DNA of 64,000 nucleotides, from NCBI GenBank assembly GCA_011032825.1, contig JAADJZ010000019.1:682001-746000 (forward strand), read 5' to 3'. Positions 1-11,204 of the stretch are shown one piece after another. The DNA is from Massariosphaeria phaeospora. Lineage: Eukaryota > Ascomycota > Dothideomycetes > Pleosporales. Position 1 is the first letter of the stretch, and each line of letters begins with the position of its first letter. Made by a program: the position numbers and the translations under genes. Under the pieces are notes generated by a model, which saw only the letters and a program-made list of their open reading frames with translations, had not been told where the DNA came from and searched no databases.

Positions 1-1265
1 GGTCTTTGCGAGATAAATCCGACCTCGCTGCTTTGCAGCTGGCATCCGTTCTGTCCATATTACCTTCATTCTTACCCCTCACACACTACACTACAGTACA
101 CTACACTAGGCACGCAAAAAGGAACGTATGGACGGAAATGAACTTGCCTACCCACACTCCACATGTTGTGGAGGTAATGATTTGAGACAGACACGGAGCC
201 TATTTTTCTCTTCTTGTATCCTCCACCCTTTTCCGGGTTCTTTGTTATCTTGCGCTGTGGCGTACGGAAGTTGCCGCTCCAGTTTACTTCACTTCACTTC
301 AGCCCAAGTCCGCGGTCTTCAGCGACCTATCTATCAAAGTGTATGTGTACGTGTGCGTGTGCGTGTGCTCTTTCGCAAACCAACAGGACGCGCCAAGGCT
401 CGGAGAAAGAACTAGCGACTCGTATACTCCAGTGAACTTGATGCATATTTCTCTTTTTATTGTGGGAGTAGGGGGCGTCGAACGTCGGCATGTTGACTCT
501 CGGGCGGTCTGGGCTCTGTATGTACTATATATATATATGTGTGTGAGGGAGGCATGTGGTAGCTGCGGACTTGCGAATGGAAGATTGGTCGAGATGGATG
601 GTTGGTGATTTTGAGCTGATCGGAGATGCGAGTAATACTGGCTGTGGGCTGTGAGTGAGGTAGAAGTGAGTGAGGGAAGGTGGTAATTCGAATGGAGTGC
701 GTGCGTTAACGGAGGTTGCGAATTTGTGCTGTTTGCGCTGTGGCGTTCTGAGATGATGTGAATGTGAATGTGGATGTTCTTTTTCCCTGACTTCTTTCTT
801 GTCAGTCACGCCCTATCTTCTAAATCTGCAACCATGCATCCCTTTCTTGGTTCTTCTGGTGGGGGAACGGGATTGTAGATACGAGCCTTACTACAGATCA
901 GTTCCCATCATGCAAGTTCATTCCTTCTCTCGATCCTCCCGGTTTTGGCTTTATACTCTACACCTCCGCAACTATGCCGTTGTTTGATGTTTGTAGCGAG
1001 GAGCTGTCAGTCCGTCACGTCGCGATAAAAGTGGCTGCTTCACTTCTTGGGCTGAGATGGTAGGAGGATGGCGTGGGATGGAGTATGGGGGCGCGGGTAT
1101 TACAGATTACAGAACGGAATCGGCGGACTGCACATATTTGTGGCATATCATAACTTCGTTGGCTACCTACTACCCAGATATTCCCAGTTTTCTCCCAACA
1201 CAACCTTGGAACACCTTACACCTCGCCACATATTACACCTTTGGCAGCTCTGCCCAATAATTTAC
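1..1265. other. Intergenic, no gene recognised
   Basis: No open frame here resembles a known protein or shows paired splice signals. It contains a GT-rich simple repeat near 340-370, where units of GTGT/GTGC alternate, and a short (TA)n-(TG)n tract near 524-545. The right end is downstream of the leftward A-T-TE gene. Confidence 0.6.
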
Positions 1266-4103
1266 CTACAACCCCCTCGCCTCCAGCGCTGCCTCCAGCG
1301 TCCGCGAAAAACCAACGACGTGATCGGCGCCAATCATGGTATAGTGTGCGCCGTCCACTTGATGCAATCTAGGCTCCTCCCTGCAGAAGTCGCCCCACCT
1401 GCTCAGATGGTTCTGGACCCAGTCGTCTCTGTTCCGCGCGGCGACTTTGAGCGGCATGGCGTGGAACACGTCCATTGTGGCCACGGCGCCCGAGGGCTCG
1501 TAGTCGACGGCCATGCTCTGCATTGCGTAGGCGAGATCCGCCCAGTTTGCCAGGCGCGGCTCGTCGAGGCCGAGTTCGGCCATACGCGGTTGGTCGGCGG
1601 CGTCGAGCACTTGGGCGAGCGCGTCGTGCCGCGGGAGGGCGTTGAAGGCCGCCGCCATGCTGTCGGCGTACTCTTCCGATACGAGACCGAGGAAGTAGGC
1701 CAAGTGTAGGAGACACGGGTTCCAGGTCAGCTGCCGCATGCGGAACTTGATATGGGGCGGGAGGTTGAAGCTGCCCATGAACCGGACTTGGTCGCCGGTG
1801 CTCTCGAGCACTTTGCCGATCTCGAAGGCCAGCATCGTGCCGTAGCTGTAGCCGGCGATGGCGTAGGGGCCGCAAGGCTGCTGTTGCTTTATCGCTGCGC
1901 GGTATGTTTCGACTGTGTCGGCGATGTCGGTGAAGTACGGTTCGCCGTCGAATCCGCGAGCTCGCAAGGCGTAGACGGGCCTGTCGTTGATGTGTTTAGA
2001 GAGACCGAGGAAGACGAGGACTTCGCCGACGCCGGGGTGGACGAGCCAGAGTGGGGTTTTGGATCCGGAGTGACGGAGTGTCACCACGGGGTTGTACGCT
2101 GTTGTGTTTTTCATGTCGGCTAGGGCAGCCGCCATGGAGCGGGCTGTGGGGTTGTTCATGAGTGTGACGATGGGGACGTCGAGGGATAGACGGGTGTCAA
2201 TGCGACGTTTGAGCCGGATGAGGTCGATGGAGGTGACACCCATGTCGAAGATGGGAGTATCAACACCAATAGTACTGAGTTGGAGGCCGAGAATGTCTTC
2301 AAAGTCTTGGAGAAACTCCTTTTCGGTGTCACTGGCATCAAGTTGCAGGGATTGCAATCGGTACTTTTCGATCGCCTCATGGTGGAACTCGATTTGGTCC
2401 CTGAAGATGCCGTTTTCAAAGAGGGATCTCATCTTCACTCTTGATATCTTGCCTAGTGTGGTTTTGGGGAGGAGGGAGTCGTCTGCAAGCGCGTAAACAC
2501 AGGGTCTGGCACCTGCAACGAGCAGGCTGGTCTTTAGTATTGTGTCGTTAATATCGCCAAGTTCTTCCGTGGAAGGAGGCCAATCGGCTGGGATGTATGC
2601 CACCGTTACTTGTTCGGTGTGGGCGCTATCTGCCCTCGATGGGAAGCAAACGACGCGACTAACACGCGATCCCAAAGCCTGGTCAAGTGATGTTTGGATA
2701 TCGGAAGGGTTCACCTTGACACCGTTTATGTTCATCGTGTCTTTGGCTCGTCCCATGAGGTTGAGGTTCCCTTCAGAGTCGATCATGGCTTTGTCGCCAG
2801 TTCTGAACCACCCGTCTGGAGTGAAGGCCTCTCTCGTCGCATCCTCGTTACGGTAGTAACGTTGGAAAATCACTGCGCCGCGGACTTCAAGATCGCCAGG
2901 CTCGTTTGGAGACACATTATCGCCATTGGCTCCATGAGTGACCCGCATCTGAATGCCTTTGATACATTTTCCGAGAGATGCAAATGTGTGGTTGTGCCGG
3001 ACATCGTAGTCTGGGCAGTTGGTGTTGTAAATGGCGCCAGCACAAGTCTCTGTCATTCCGAACCCAGTCGCGAGAACGTTTGCTGGAGCACCGTGCTTTG
3101 TCAAAAACGATGTTACCGCTGCGCATGTATCGATGTCGTTAGCTTCTCCGCCTGATACTAAGAATTTCAAGCTTGTGAAATCCCAGTCCTCGGAGTCTAG
3201 TGCATTTTTCTCTGCGTCTAGTACAGTGACTAGCTTGGCAAGGAAGAAGTTGGGTGCGAAGGTCCGAGAGACTTGATGACGGCTGATTATGTCGAAAAAC
3301 AACCGCGGAGAGCAGATCATGTCGGTGGCATGAACGTGAACTTGGTCGACACCGTGATATAGGGCGTGTAAGTGGATCTCCGTTAGGGCTGCGACGTGGT
3401 CCATACCGATCCAGTTCAAAAAAGGCTTGTCTGGAGGAAGATTCCGCACTTGATTCTTGCCAGCGACAGCAGCAAGCACTTGCTTATGCCCCAGCTGCGC
3501 TGCTTTTGCGTTGCCAGTGCTACCGGACGTTAGCATTAGCATAGCTGTATCATCTCGATTTTTGGTTTGTGTGTTGGGAAGAATAACAGGCTTCTTTGCG
3601 CTGTCCAGATCCTCGATTGTGACAAGGTTGAAGCTATGTTCACAGTCGAAAAGCCCCAAAGCCTTTGTTGTAGTGATACATATGGGAGACTCTAGAAGTG
3701 TGCCGAGTCCCTGTATATGCTTCCTTCGATGATCCTCAACGTTGCTGAATGGCGAGGACGGCACTGGTACTCCATTTGCGAATAGAGTGGCCCAGAACCA
3801 AAGGATCACGTCCCAGTGGGTGTCAAGATGGAGAAGTATAGGTGCGCCCGGCTTGAAGCCCTCGATGGATTGGACTATGCTGCTCTTCTCCTTTGCCAGT
3901 GCATACAAGCCGCGGTAGCTGACCCTTGTAGGTTCGGTTACATTGCCAGGGGAATACAGTATGAGGCCCTGGTCGCGTCTGCTGGCTGTCTTCTTGAGGA
4001 GTTCTTGGAGGCTGCTCAAACTCGAGGGCGTGTTGGACAATTTCTCGAACCCGCTTGAAGTTGAGCATTCTTGCAGATATTGAATGGCGTGTATTGGGGC
4101 CAT
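1266..4103 (-). CDS. NRPS-like A-T-TE synthetase (arylpyruvate-dimerising type)
   Basis: A single-exon 945-residue enzyme with three domains. The adenylation domain (about residues 30-560) has the P-loop LTSGSTGNAKA, the GMTETCAG core and the YRNEDATREAF/DGWFRTGD core. A thiolation domain carries the phosphopantetheine serine in MGVTSIDL near residue 621. A C-terminal thioesterase has the nucleophile elbow GYSYG near residue 749 and a late histidine in DGAHYTMIGADH. There is no condensation domain. This A-T-TE order and the adenylation-domain stretch LNWIGMDHVAALTEIHLHAL are typical of fungal enzymes that activate and dimerise aromatic alpha-keto acids (terrequinone, atromentin, microperfuranone, phenguignardic-acid families). 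The start is the only upstream Met before the promoter. It diverges from a P450 and an O-methyltransferase, so I infer it makes the scaffold of a small cluster. The exact product cannot be read from sequence. Confidence 0.9.
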   Translation of the reverse strand: MAPIHAIQYLQECSTSSGFEKLSNTPSSLSSLQELLKKTASRRDQGLILYSPGNVTEPTRVSYRGLYALAKEKSSIVQSIEGFKPGAPILLHLDTHWDVILWFWATLFANGVPVPSSPFSNVEDHRRKHIQGLGTLLESPICITTTKALGLFDCEHSFNLVTIEDLDSAKKPVILPNTQTKNRDDTAMLMLTSGSTGNAKAAQLGHKQVLAAVAGKNQVRNLPPDKPFLNWIGMDHVAALTEIHLHALYHGVDQVHVHATDMICSPRLFFDIISRHQVSRTFAPNFFLAKLVTVLDAEKNALDSEDWDFTSLKFLVSGGEANDIDTCAAVTSFLTKHGAPANVLATGFGMTETCAGAIYNTNCPDYDVRHNHTFASLGKCIKGIQMRVTHGANGDNVSPNEPGDLEVRGAVIFQRYYRNEDATREAFTPDGWFRTGDKAMIDSEGNLNLMGRAKDTMNINGVKVNPSDIQTSLDQALGSRVSRVVCFPSRADSAHTEQVTVAYIPADWPPSTEELGDINDTILKTSLLVAGARPCVYALADDSLLPKTTLGKISRVKMRSLFENGIFRDQIEFHHEAIEKYRLQSLQLDASDTEKEFLQDFEDILGLQLSTIGVDTPIFDMGVTSIDLIRLKRRIDTRLSLDVPIVTLMNNPTARSMAAALADMKNTTAYNPVVTLRHSGSKTPLWLVHPGVGEVLVFLGLSKHINDRPVYALRARGFDGEPYFTDIADTVETYRAAIKQQQPCGPYAIAGYSYGTMLAFEIGKVLESTGDQVRFMGSFNLPPHIKFRMRQLTWNPCLLHLAYFLGLVSEEYADSMAAAFNALPRHDALAQVLDAADQPRMAELGLDEPRLANWADLAYAMQSMAVDYEPSGAVATMDVFHAMPLKVAARNRDDWVQNHLSRWGDFCREEPRLHQVDGAHYTMIGADHVVGFSRTLEAALEARGL

Positions 4104-5437
4104 TGTACATGAACCAAAAAGGAAGAACTAGGCGGGTTTAAAGTATTGTAAAAGAAAGTGCATTGACAGAAAAGAATCCAATTATATCCACGCAGGGTAG
4201 CGATGAACGAAGACAGAATGTACTACTTCCTCTGTAGGCCTGGTTCCATTTTGTTGAGCTTCTTGAAAGATGTTTTTATAGTATGAGTCGCCCAAGGAGA
4301 ACAGAGGCTCCGATGTAGACCATAGCATAGAAGGAGGGGGTGATTCGATCGATTAGTACCGGGCATCTGATTGGAGCTCACATCCATGTTAGCAGGGCCT
4401 AGAGTCCGTTGTGGGCCTCGGGCTCATCGATAGCTAGCTCAGGGTTCCCAAAGTCGTGGGGAACCACAGCTCGTATCGAGAGAGTGTTCTGGAAGCTGCT
4501 GCAGTCATCGGTGTACCATCTGCAAGCCTGACGCCAGCCCTACTCTGTCCGTCTATCTCTTCCCCGAAATGCATGTCCCGCGTCATGATAGCGGGCGCCT
4601 CTGAACTGCACGCTTATCGGGGCTTGCTGGGGAACGATAGGCATGCACTTATGCGGCGCTGTTGGCACATGGAAGCTACGAGTTGGCCCAGAGCGAGGTT
4701 TAGATTTTTGACGAAGACGGTTGAAGGAGTGTTGTTTGGATCACAATCGTCAGTCGTTGAGCTAGAGTTTGCGGGATGCCGGAAGCGGGCACTAAGTTTA
4801 CCCGATGCCATGTAGCCGTTCCACGTTCCTTGAACGGGCTTAGTGTCTTCACTCGCGCTCCGTGCGGCGTAGCCAGAACCTTGCTTAGCGCCATTGTGCA
4901 TCGTGATCGCCTCATACGTCGTTGTTCCTCCTCACTCCCACCACTTTCTTATACGGCATGAGTCGCGGCACAGGCTTACGCTATGCAACCGCCATCTAAT
5001 ACACCAGAGCTCCATGTCCAATGGACTTCACACTACCTCCGGAAATGCCTTGCTGTAACATGGGTGGATTATATGTCTCTTTCCTCACCGAGTCCACACA
5101 CTCGACGTTTCTTATCGGGCATCGCCTGTTCTGATGCCACCAATGATGGACGAGTGGCGTGAGTCTTCGTCTCCCCTTGGGCGCCTCTTCCAAACTGAGG
5201 GGAAAGAGAGCCGAGAATGGGCGTGCAGATGAAGAGTAGGCGCGTAATTCCTACTGTGCCTCGTGAAGTATTCGGGCAGCAGTGCCATTCATTTGTGAAG
5301 GCGTTCTCCTAGACTGATGGCGGCATAGCATCCTCCTCTTGGTATGCAGTCAAACCCTGTCTCAATCACTATATCAGATCCACAACCCCGGCCTCTGCAG
5401 ATGACTTTTCAGATTCTACCTGGAATCTTCAAGCACA
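4104..5437. promoter_or_regulatory. Divergent promoter region of A-T-TE and P450 genes
   Basis: About 1.3 kb separates the divergent start codons of the synthetase and the P450. Several open frames of 60-120 codons are present on both strands, but none resembles a known protein or has convincing splice structure, so I read it as shared upstream DNA. No specific operator was identified. Confidence 0.5.
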
Positions 5438-7040
5438 ATGAGTTGGCTGAATGGATTAATCGCAACTTTTCTCATGTCCTTCCTTAGCGCGTCATTGTAC
5501 CTCAACCGAATCCGACGAAACAAATCACCACAAAAGTTCTGGACTACTTTGCCCAGCGTTGGGGTTGACGAAGGTGCTTGGTTTGCTTGGTCCCGTGCAG
5601 TACTACTATCCATCACCAAATCTGGATGCAACGCACTCCAAGGCTACCAAGATTTCAGTCACCATGGCATTCCTTTCGTGATTACAAGTACCGGATCGGG
5701 AGCTATCGTTGTTCTGCCCCCGTCACAACTCCATATCTTGAACAAATCCGAGAGCCAAGTCCTAGCGTTGCAGACACAGATGGAGTCTCACCAGCCCCGA
5801 TACACGATGGGAGATTTGCCTGTCTACGAAGATATGATACATTTTGATCTAGTACGGAATCAGCTCACCAAGAATGTCGGGTTCTTCGTCAGCATGACAC
5901 AGGAAGAATTAAATGCTGCATTCGATGACTATCTTGGAACCAATTCCAGAGAGTGGAATACTGTCAATCTATGGGAGCTATGTACAAAAGCTATCGCAAG
6001 GGCCGGCAATCGGGCATACGTGGGACTTCCCCTTTGCCGGGACGAGATGTTGCTAGAACAGACACGTCTGTATGCGACGGCTGTATACGGTAGCGCTACT
6101 ATCATCAATGCGCTTCCGCCGTTTTTAAGACCTATTTTGGGGCCTTTGGTGGCACTGCCTGCAAAGAGATATCTTGCTGGGTGCAAGAAGATACTAGTAC
6201 CCTTTGTCGAAGAAAGACTGCAGAATTTGAAACATTCCGGGGAAAAAGGACCGGTATGGCAGGAAATCTACCATGTCAAACTTCGCTAACGGCACACAGG
6301 ATGATGTCCTTCAATGGCTGATTTTTCGATGCGCAAAAGCAGGGCCAGGTCAACTGGACGCGTCCAAGATCACGGAGAGGCTTCTCATTCTCAACCTTGT
6401 GTCCATTTACACCACCACTTACGCGTTCGCATACTGCATTCTAGATCTTTATGGCAGTCCCTCTAGGGATGACTTCATTTCTGGCCTTCGATCAGAATGC
6501 CAGCATATCTCAAGCCGACACGATGGATTGAAGACCAAGGAAGCGATTGACAAACTCTTCCGAATCGATTCAACTGTGAGAGAGTCTATGCGCATCTCAG
6601 CATTCGGAACCATATCTCTTCCCAGAATCGTTGCCCCAGGAACTGAACTGGATCTGGGCAAGGGTATTAAAGTACCATCCGGCGTACGCATGGGAATTCC
6701 ATGTCAGGCTATACACCTAGACGCATCTCGGCATGAGAACCCGTTGGAGTTCGACGCATTCAGATTCTCGCGGTCTTTCGAAGGCCCGCAGAAAAAGCAC
6801 CAACAGGCTACTGAGCAAAAACTTAGCGTGACTATCGACGAATCATTCCTCACGTACGGATATGGGAAGCACGGTTGCCCTGGCCGTTGGTTTGCCTCGC
6901 AGATGATGAAGCAAGCCCTTGCACATGTTGTACTGAACTACGACATTGAGTGCGTGGGGGAACCACCAAACAAGACAGTGCTCTTGAATATGGTGCTGCC
7001 TCCCACTGGAGCAAAAGTCAGGATCCGGCGAAGACCCTGA
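5438..7040 (+). CDS. Cytochrome P450 monooxygenase
   Basis: Two exons, 5438-6253 and 6300-7040, joined over a 46-nt intron (donor GTATGG, branch GCTAAC, acceptor ACACAG). They encode 518 residues. The join restores the conserved segment GEKGPDDVLQWLI in the middle of the protein. An N-terminal hydrophobic anchor indicates the endoplasmic reticulum membrane. The ExxR motif of the K-helix is ESMR (in STVRESMRISAFG), and the heme-binding loop is YGYGKHGCPGRWFA with its cysteine ligand. This looks like a fungal class II microsomal P450 of the ent-kaurene-oxidase-like type, which needs a separate reductase. It starts about 1.3 kb from the A-T-TE gene on the opposite strand, so I infer that it oxidises the scaffold that enzyme makes. 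The substrate is unknown. Confidence 0.9.
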
Positions 7041-7847
7041 GATTGGTTGTGTAATCCTGCCCAAGACTCTGGAGTTATCGCCCGATGATTGAGCTGAGAG
7101 TCAATGGATCAATTGGTTGTTCAGTTCTCTGACCCGTAAGGGAATCGTTGATGCTGCTTAGGGGCAAAGTTCACTATCAAGAGCAAACTACTGGCTTCCA
7201 AGCGAATCGCCCTGTTCGTTCTCTCGCTTTTAGATGTCTATGTCTATTATTGCACTAGTAAAAAGAAATGTTCTAACCGATCCCTCACCCATCGTATTCT
7301 CGCAGCTGCGCCGCAATGCTAGGTTGGACCGCAGTTTCCGTGCCGCAATGCGTAAGATCATGCGACTTCAATCCTTTCCAGACCGCGTATACCTGGTTAT
7401 AGCTGCATGCTTACATGTGTCAGGGTGTCATTTAGCGCCCGCATCCCGCAATTGATAGTGTCGGCTGACGCGGTAACGTCCCCTGTGGTCACTGGTCAGC
7501 CTTTAGGAATAAACATTGATATCTCCCGGTTCGGTAAACCCTACGCGCCTGAAACGATCTCGGATGAGCCCACGTACTTGCGTCCAAAGATGGCGCCTCA
7601 CCGTATATGCATCTGAGCTGGTGGGAACTGAACAGATACGCGCCCAGCATCTCATTCGGACTAGTGCATCAGAGTAGCTTGTTCTCGGTCCATGAAGAGT
7701 GCTTATTGCTTTTACCTGAGAAAGGGATGCTGTAATCGCTCGAGTATGTGAAAGACAGGCTTAGTTCCAGCTCGCTCATAAAGTAAGGCAAAAAGAACCC
7801 CCCCATCAACTCAGTCTATACGAACTCCATCGTTCTACCACCTCGCC
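7041..7847. other. Intergenic between P450 and methyltransferase
   Basis: About 0.8 kb with no recognisable gene. It includes the 3' region of the P450 and the promoter of the co-oriented methyltransferase. Short open frames at 7234-7616 have no family resemblance. Confidence 0.5.
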
Positions 7848-9146
7848 ATGGAGACTATGTTTGCTCAGATAAAGCAATCAGCTTCGACAGCCGACGACCT
7901 TGCTCGTCGAAACCTGATAGCCTCACTGCACAATCTTGCGTACTCCCTTGAAGGCACCCATGATACACTGGATCGAATTGCATATCTGCATCTCCAAACC
8001 GCCGCTGTCAAAATCGGTTTCGATCTCGGGTTGTTCAAGGATCTCGCCGAGGCTGATGGTCCTCTGACTGTCGACGATGTCGCACAAAAGACTGGTGCAG
8101 ATACCGTCTTCCTCGGTATGTACCCGTGGTAGTGAAAACGGATTTCCAAGCTAAAGATGCGAGAAGGCCGGTACTTGAGATACCTTGCGTCAATTGGTAC
8201 GATTGAAGAAGTGGCGAAACATCAGTACGCTGCGAACAACGTTACGAAGAACCTTACGCAGAAAGTCACTGAGGCGGCAATTTCACACTGGTCAGTTCGT
8301 CGCCTCGATTTTCGATCACTAGCTTACCCATGTGTCCTAGTTTCGAGACCATTGGCCCAGAGTACCAAGCACTCCCCGCCTTCATGAAGAAAACCGGTTA
8401 CAAGAACCCCGAGGACGAGCTGAACACAGTGTGCCAAGTCGCATGGAACACTGATAAGCACCAGTTTGCCTGGTTGGGAGAGCAGCCCGACAAACTGAAG
8501 TACTTCAACGACTTCATGGCCTTTCGTCGCGAAGCTACAGTCTCATGGCTCAATGTCTATCCGATCGAGGAGGAGACTAAAGGCTGGGAGCCGGAGAAGC
8601 CAGTGTATGTCAACATTGGTGGCGGCATTGGCCACCAGTGTGCTCAGTTCAAGGAGAAGTACCCGGCTGTGCCTGGCAAGGTCATCTTGCAGGACCTGCC
8701 GCACTCGATTGAGAAGGCGCTACAGACTCCCGGCGTGGAGAACATGGCGCACAACTTCTTCGAACCGCAACCCGTCAAAGGTAAGCATCTGAAGCCTTTT
8801 ATGGAAGATGAACACTGACAGACCTACACTAGGTGCCAAATTCTACTTTACGCGCGGCGTGCTGCACAACCACCCCGACCACAAAGTCAAACTGCTCCTC
8901 AAGAACATCATTTCCGCCATGTGCCCTGACTCCATCATCCTGCTCGATGAGCTGGTGCTGCCGGAGACGGGAGTGAATGCATACGCTGCTGGTATGGATC
9001 TCACCATGATGGCTGCGTTTGCGGCTATGGAGCGCTCGGAGTCGCAGTGGAGTGCTATTTTTGAGGACGTCGGGCTGAAGTTGGTGAAGACTTATACGTA
9101 TAATCCTGTGGGGTATGAGAGCGTCATGGATGTGCGTCTCAAGTAG
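7848..9146 (+). CDS. SAM-dependent O-methyltransferase, family 2 (COMT-like)
   Basis: Four exons, 7848-8115, 8167-8290, 8341-8780 and 8833-9146, give 381 residues. The three introns are 51, 50 and 52 nt with good branch points. The joins give the family sequences FLGRYLRYLASIG and HCFETIGPEYQALPAF. Residues about 40-130 form the winged-helix dimerisation domain. The SAM-binding glycine-rich loop is VNIGGGIGHQ at about residue 221. The usual catalytic-His segment is represented by RGVLHNHPDH, less canonical than RxxxHDW. Family-2 enzymes methylate hydroxyl groups of aromatic and polyketide metabolites. Its position beside the A-T-TE enzyme and P450 suggests a tailoring step in the same pathway (inference). 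Confidence 0.88.
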
Positions 9147-9321
9147 GCTCGTCGAGCGGGTGGAAGGCCGGCTGGTAGCAGGGTACAGTTACTTGGTGGG
9201 CGTTTCGTTGAAGGCATGGCTAGTGAAGTAAACTTCAGGACTAATGAAACCAAACAGTTGTGTAGTTAGAATCCTGGAATCTCATGTGGTACCTAAATCA
9301 AGCGACATATGATCTGCCGCA

Positions 9322-10173
9322 TTATACCAAACCCCCTTGATACCTAGATACATACGCTTTCACGCCACTCGTGTCCCGTGTCCCGACAATAAACTGGTCC
9401 GAAACAGGCTCTACATCTTTCGGCCCCGCGCCATCGAATTCGAAGTCGAAGCGTTGAACGAGCGTAGCTACTGTCAAATACAGCTCTGCCCACGCAAGAC
9501 TGGGGAAAGAGTCAGTTAAATCATTTAATGCATAAGCAGCAGAGAGGCAACACATTCGTCATATCGGCGTTGAAATCCTGGCGTCCAAGATTATCATAGC
9601 TTTTCCCAACGATGTACTCTGAGCCACATTGCCTGCGAACGCACTAACCGCCGTTCCGAGATTGAGCGTGAATTTTGTTCCTACATATTTGTCGATACGG
9701 TCACAAAGCTTGTTTACTCTTGTGTAAATGATCTGCTGCCGACTCGCAACAGTGTTTTTCGAGAAGAAGTTGTTCAGTGGGGCGCGTCGTCGCTTATGTA
9801 GTTCATGGTCCCCGGTACATATACTAGAATACTTTGCTGAGAATGTGTCATAGCTCCGGGCGTACTTGTTCCAGCGGCCGTCCTGGCGGAACAACTTCTT
9901 GTAGAAGGCTAAGTCGCTCACGTGCAGTTCGTGAGGCGATATACGCATTATGGCTCGGTAAGTTTGGTGGAGGGCGGCGATTTTGAAGGTGTACTGGCCG
10001 TTGAGGAAGACGTCGTAGTAAGCTTCGTAATAGCGGGTTATGGCTGCTAGTTTAGGACCAGGGAATCTGCAGAGGGTATGGGAGTAGAGGCGGTAGATGG
10101 TGAGGGATAACAAGTACACGATAAAGGTGAAGACAAGTGGAAGGAGCAAGGTGCTATCTGAGAATAACTCCAT
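9322..10173 (-). pseudogene. Cytochrome P450 pseudogene (internally deleted)
   Basis: The upstream part (10173 down to about 9559) encodes a normal P450 N-terminus: a membrane anchor, the proline-rich FPGPKLAAIT segment and the C-helix region GDHELHKRRRAPLNNFFS. The frame then goes wrong at a T-run at 9601-9604. In the next frame the protein continues sensibly as KSYDNLGRQDFNADMTNVL, so one base appears lost. After that the gene jumps to what looks like an intron acceptor and then LAWAELYLTVATLVQRFDFEF, the extreme C-terminus of a P450. The roughly 250 residues between, including the I-helix, ExxR and heme cysteine, are missing. No catalytic function is possible. Its position next to the A-T-TE cluster suggests a lost tailoring step. 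Confidence 0.85.
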
Positions 10174-11204
10174 GGTTGAGTTATGACAAGACGCGACTTG
10201 TGGATTATGGAGTAATTCAACTACATGAGACGTTAAGTAGAGTTGTTTGACTGTCTTTGATAATACTCATATCGGACATGGTTGAATAAGGTATTCGTTC
10301 AGGAGGTGACTGCGGGGCGAAGGGTGGCACGTCGCAGGATGTCTTCTACGCCGCATTACTGTATGACTTCATTCGACGACCTTACGTGCAACCTATTCAG
10401 CGACTCCGATGATCTACGGTCTTCTTTCTCGTCTGGGTAGGTAACTCACGGACTTCACTGCGTCCACAATCAATGCCATGTACGTACGCGGCGTCGCGGC
10501 GCCTACCGATGCTGGTACAGATTCCAGATGTCATGCAACGGACTATCAGTGACGTGATAGTCTGCATAGAGTACGCGAAGGGTTTTTGTTGTTGAGGTGA
10601 ACAAAACGGAATTTAATCTGATGAAGGTAAATATAGTGACTTACAAGACTGCCTGTAAACATAAGGTTGGATATCCCCATGTTGCGCTCCATCAGCACCT
10701 CTCTCGCCACCTTGATTGGCAAGAAGAGAAGTTCAACATATAGTGATTTGGAACTGGACGCACGTAAGCGTGGGCTATATAGCAACGACACATTAGCTGC
10801 AGACCAAAACATTCCGCGAGCGGAAACTTACGAACGCCCAAGGAAGACGGTATAATATCCTTAGAACGAGCTCAGTGTAGAGCAGGATATATTACGCCTA
10901 TGAATAGCTCGGCAATAGCCAAGACGCAGACATCGTAAGCGGGATTAGAGAATCTCTAGTAGAGTCATGACAGAAAAAAGGTACCAGACGAATCCGGCTA
11001 GTTCCATACCATGATATCATATCAGTCATCAAACCCACCGATTCAACACGCCTGCCTGTATGTAGGTGGTAATCCCCTCACAGGATGCTGTCCCATCGCC
11101 AATATACAATCCCAAACGCTCATACCAACCGACGGTGGTTGTGCGCCACGATACGCCGACCCAATGCGACGCTCAAACCCCCATTTTCGCCAACTTGCTT
11201 GAAT
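10174..11204. other. Intergenic between cluster and Hsf1
   Basis: About 1 kb between the P450 pseudogene and the 3' end of the heat-shock factor gene. Open frames of 60-90 codons at 10546-10855 occur on both strands, but neither shows a recognisable domain. Confidence 0.5.

Noticed and set aside
1068..1709. 213-codon plus-strand frame over the A-T-TE 3' end
   Set aside because: It overlaps the thioesterase domain on the opposite strand and has no domain.
9601..9604. Frameshift as programmed recoding in the second P450
   Set aside because: Even after a shift, the heme-binding core is absent, so decay is the simpler reading.
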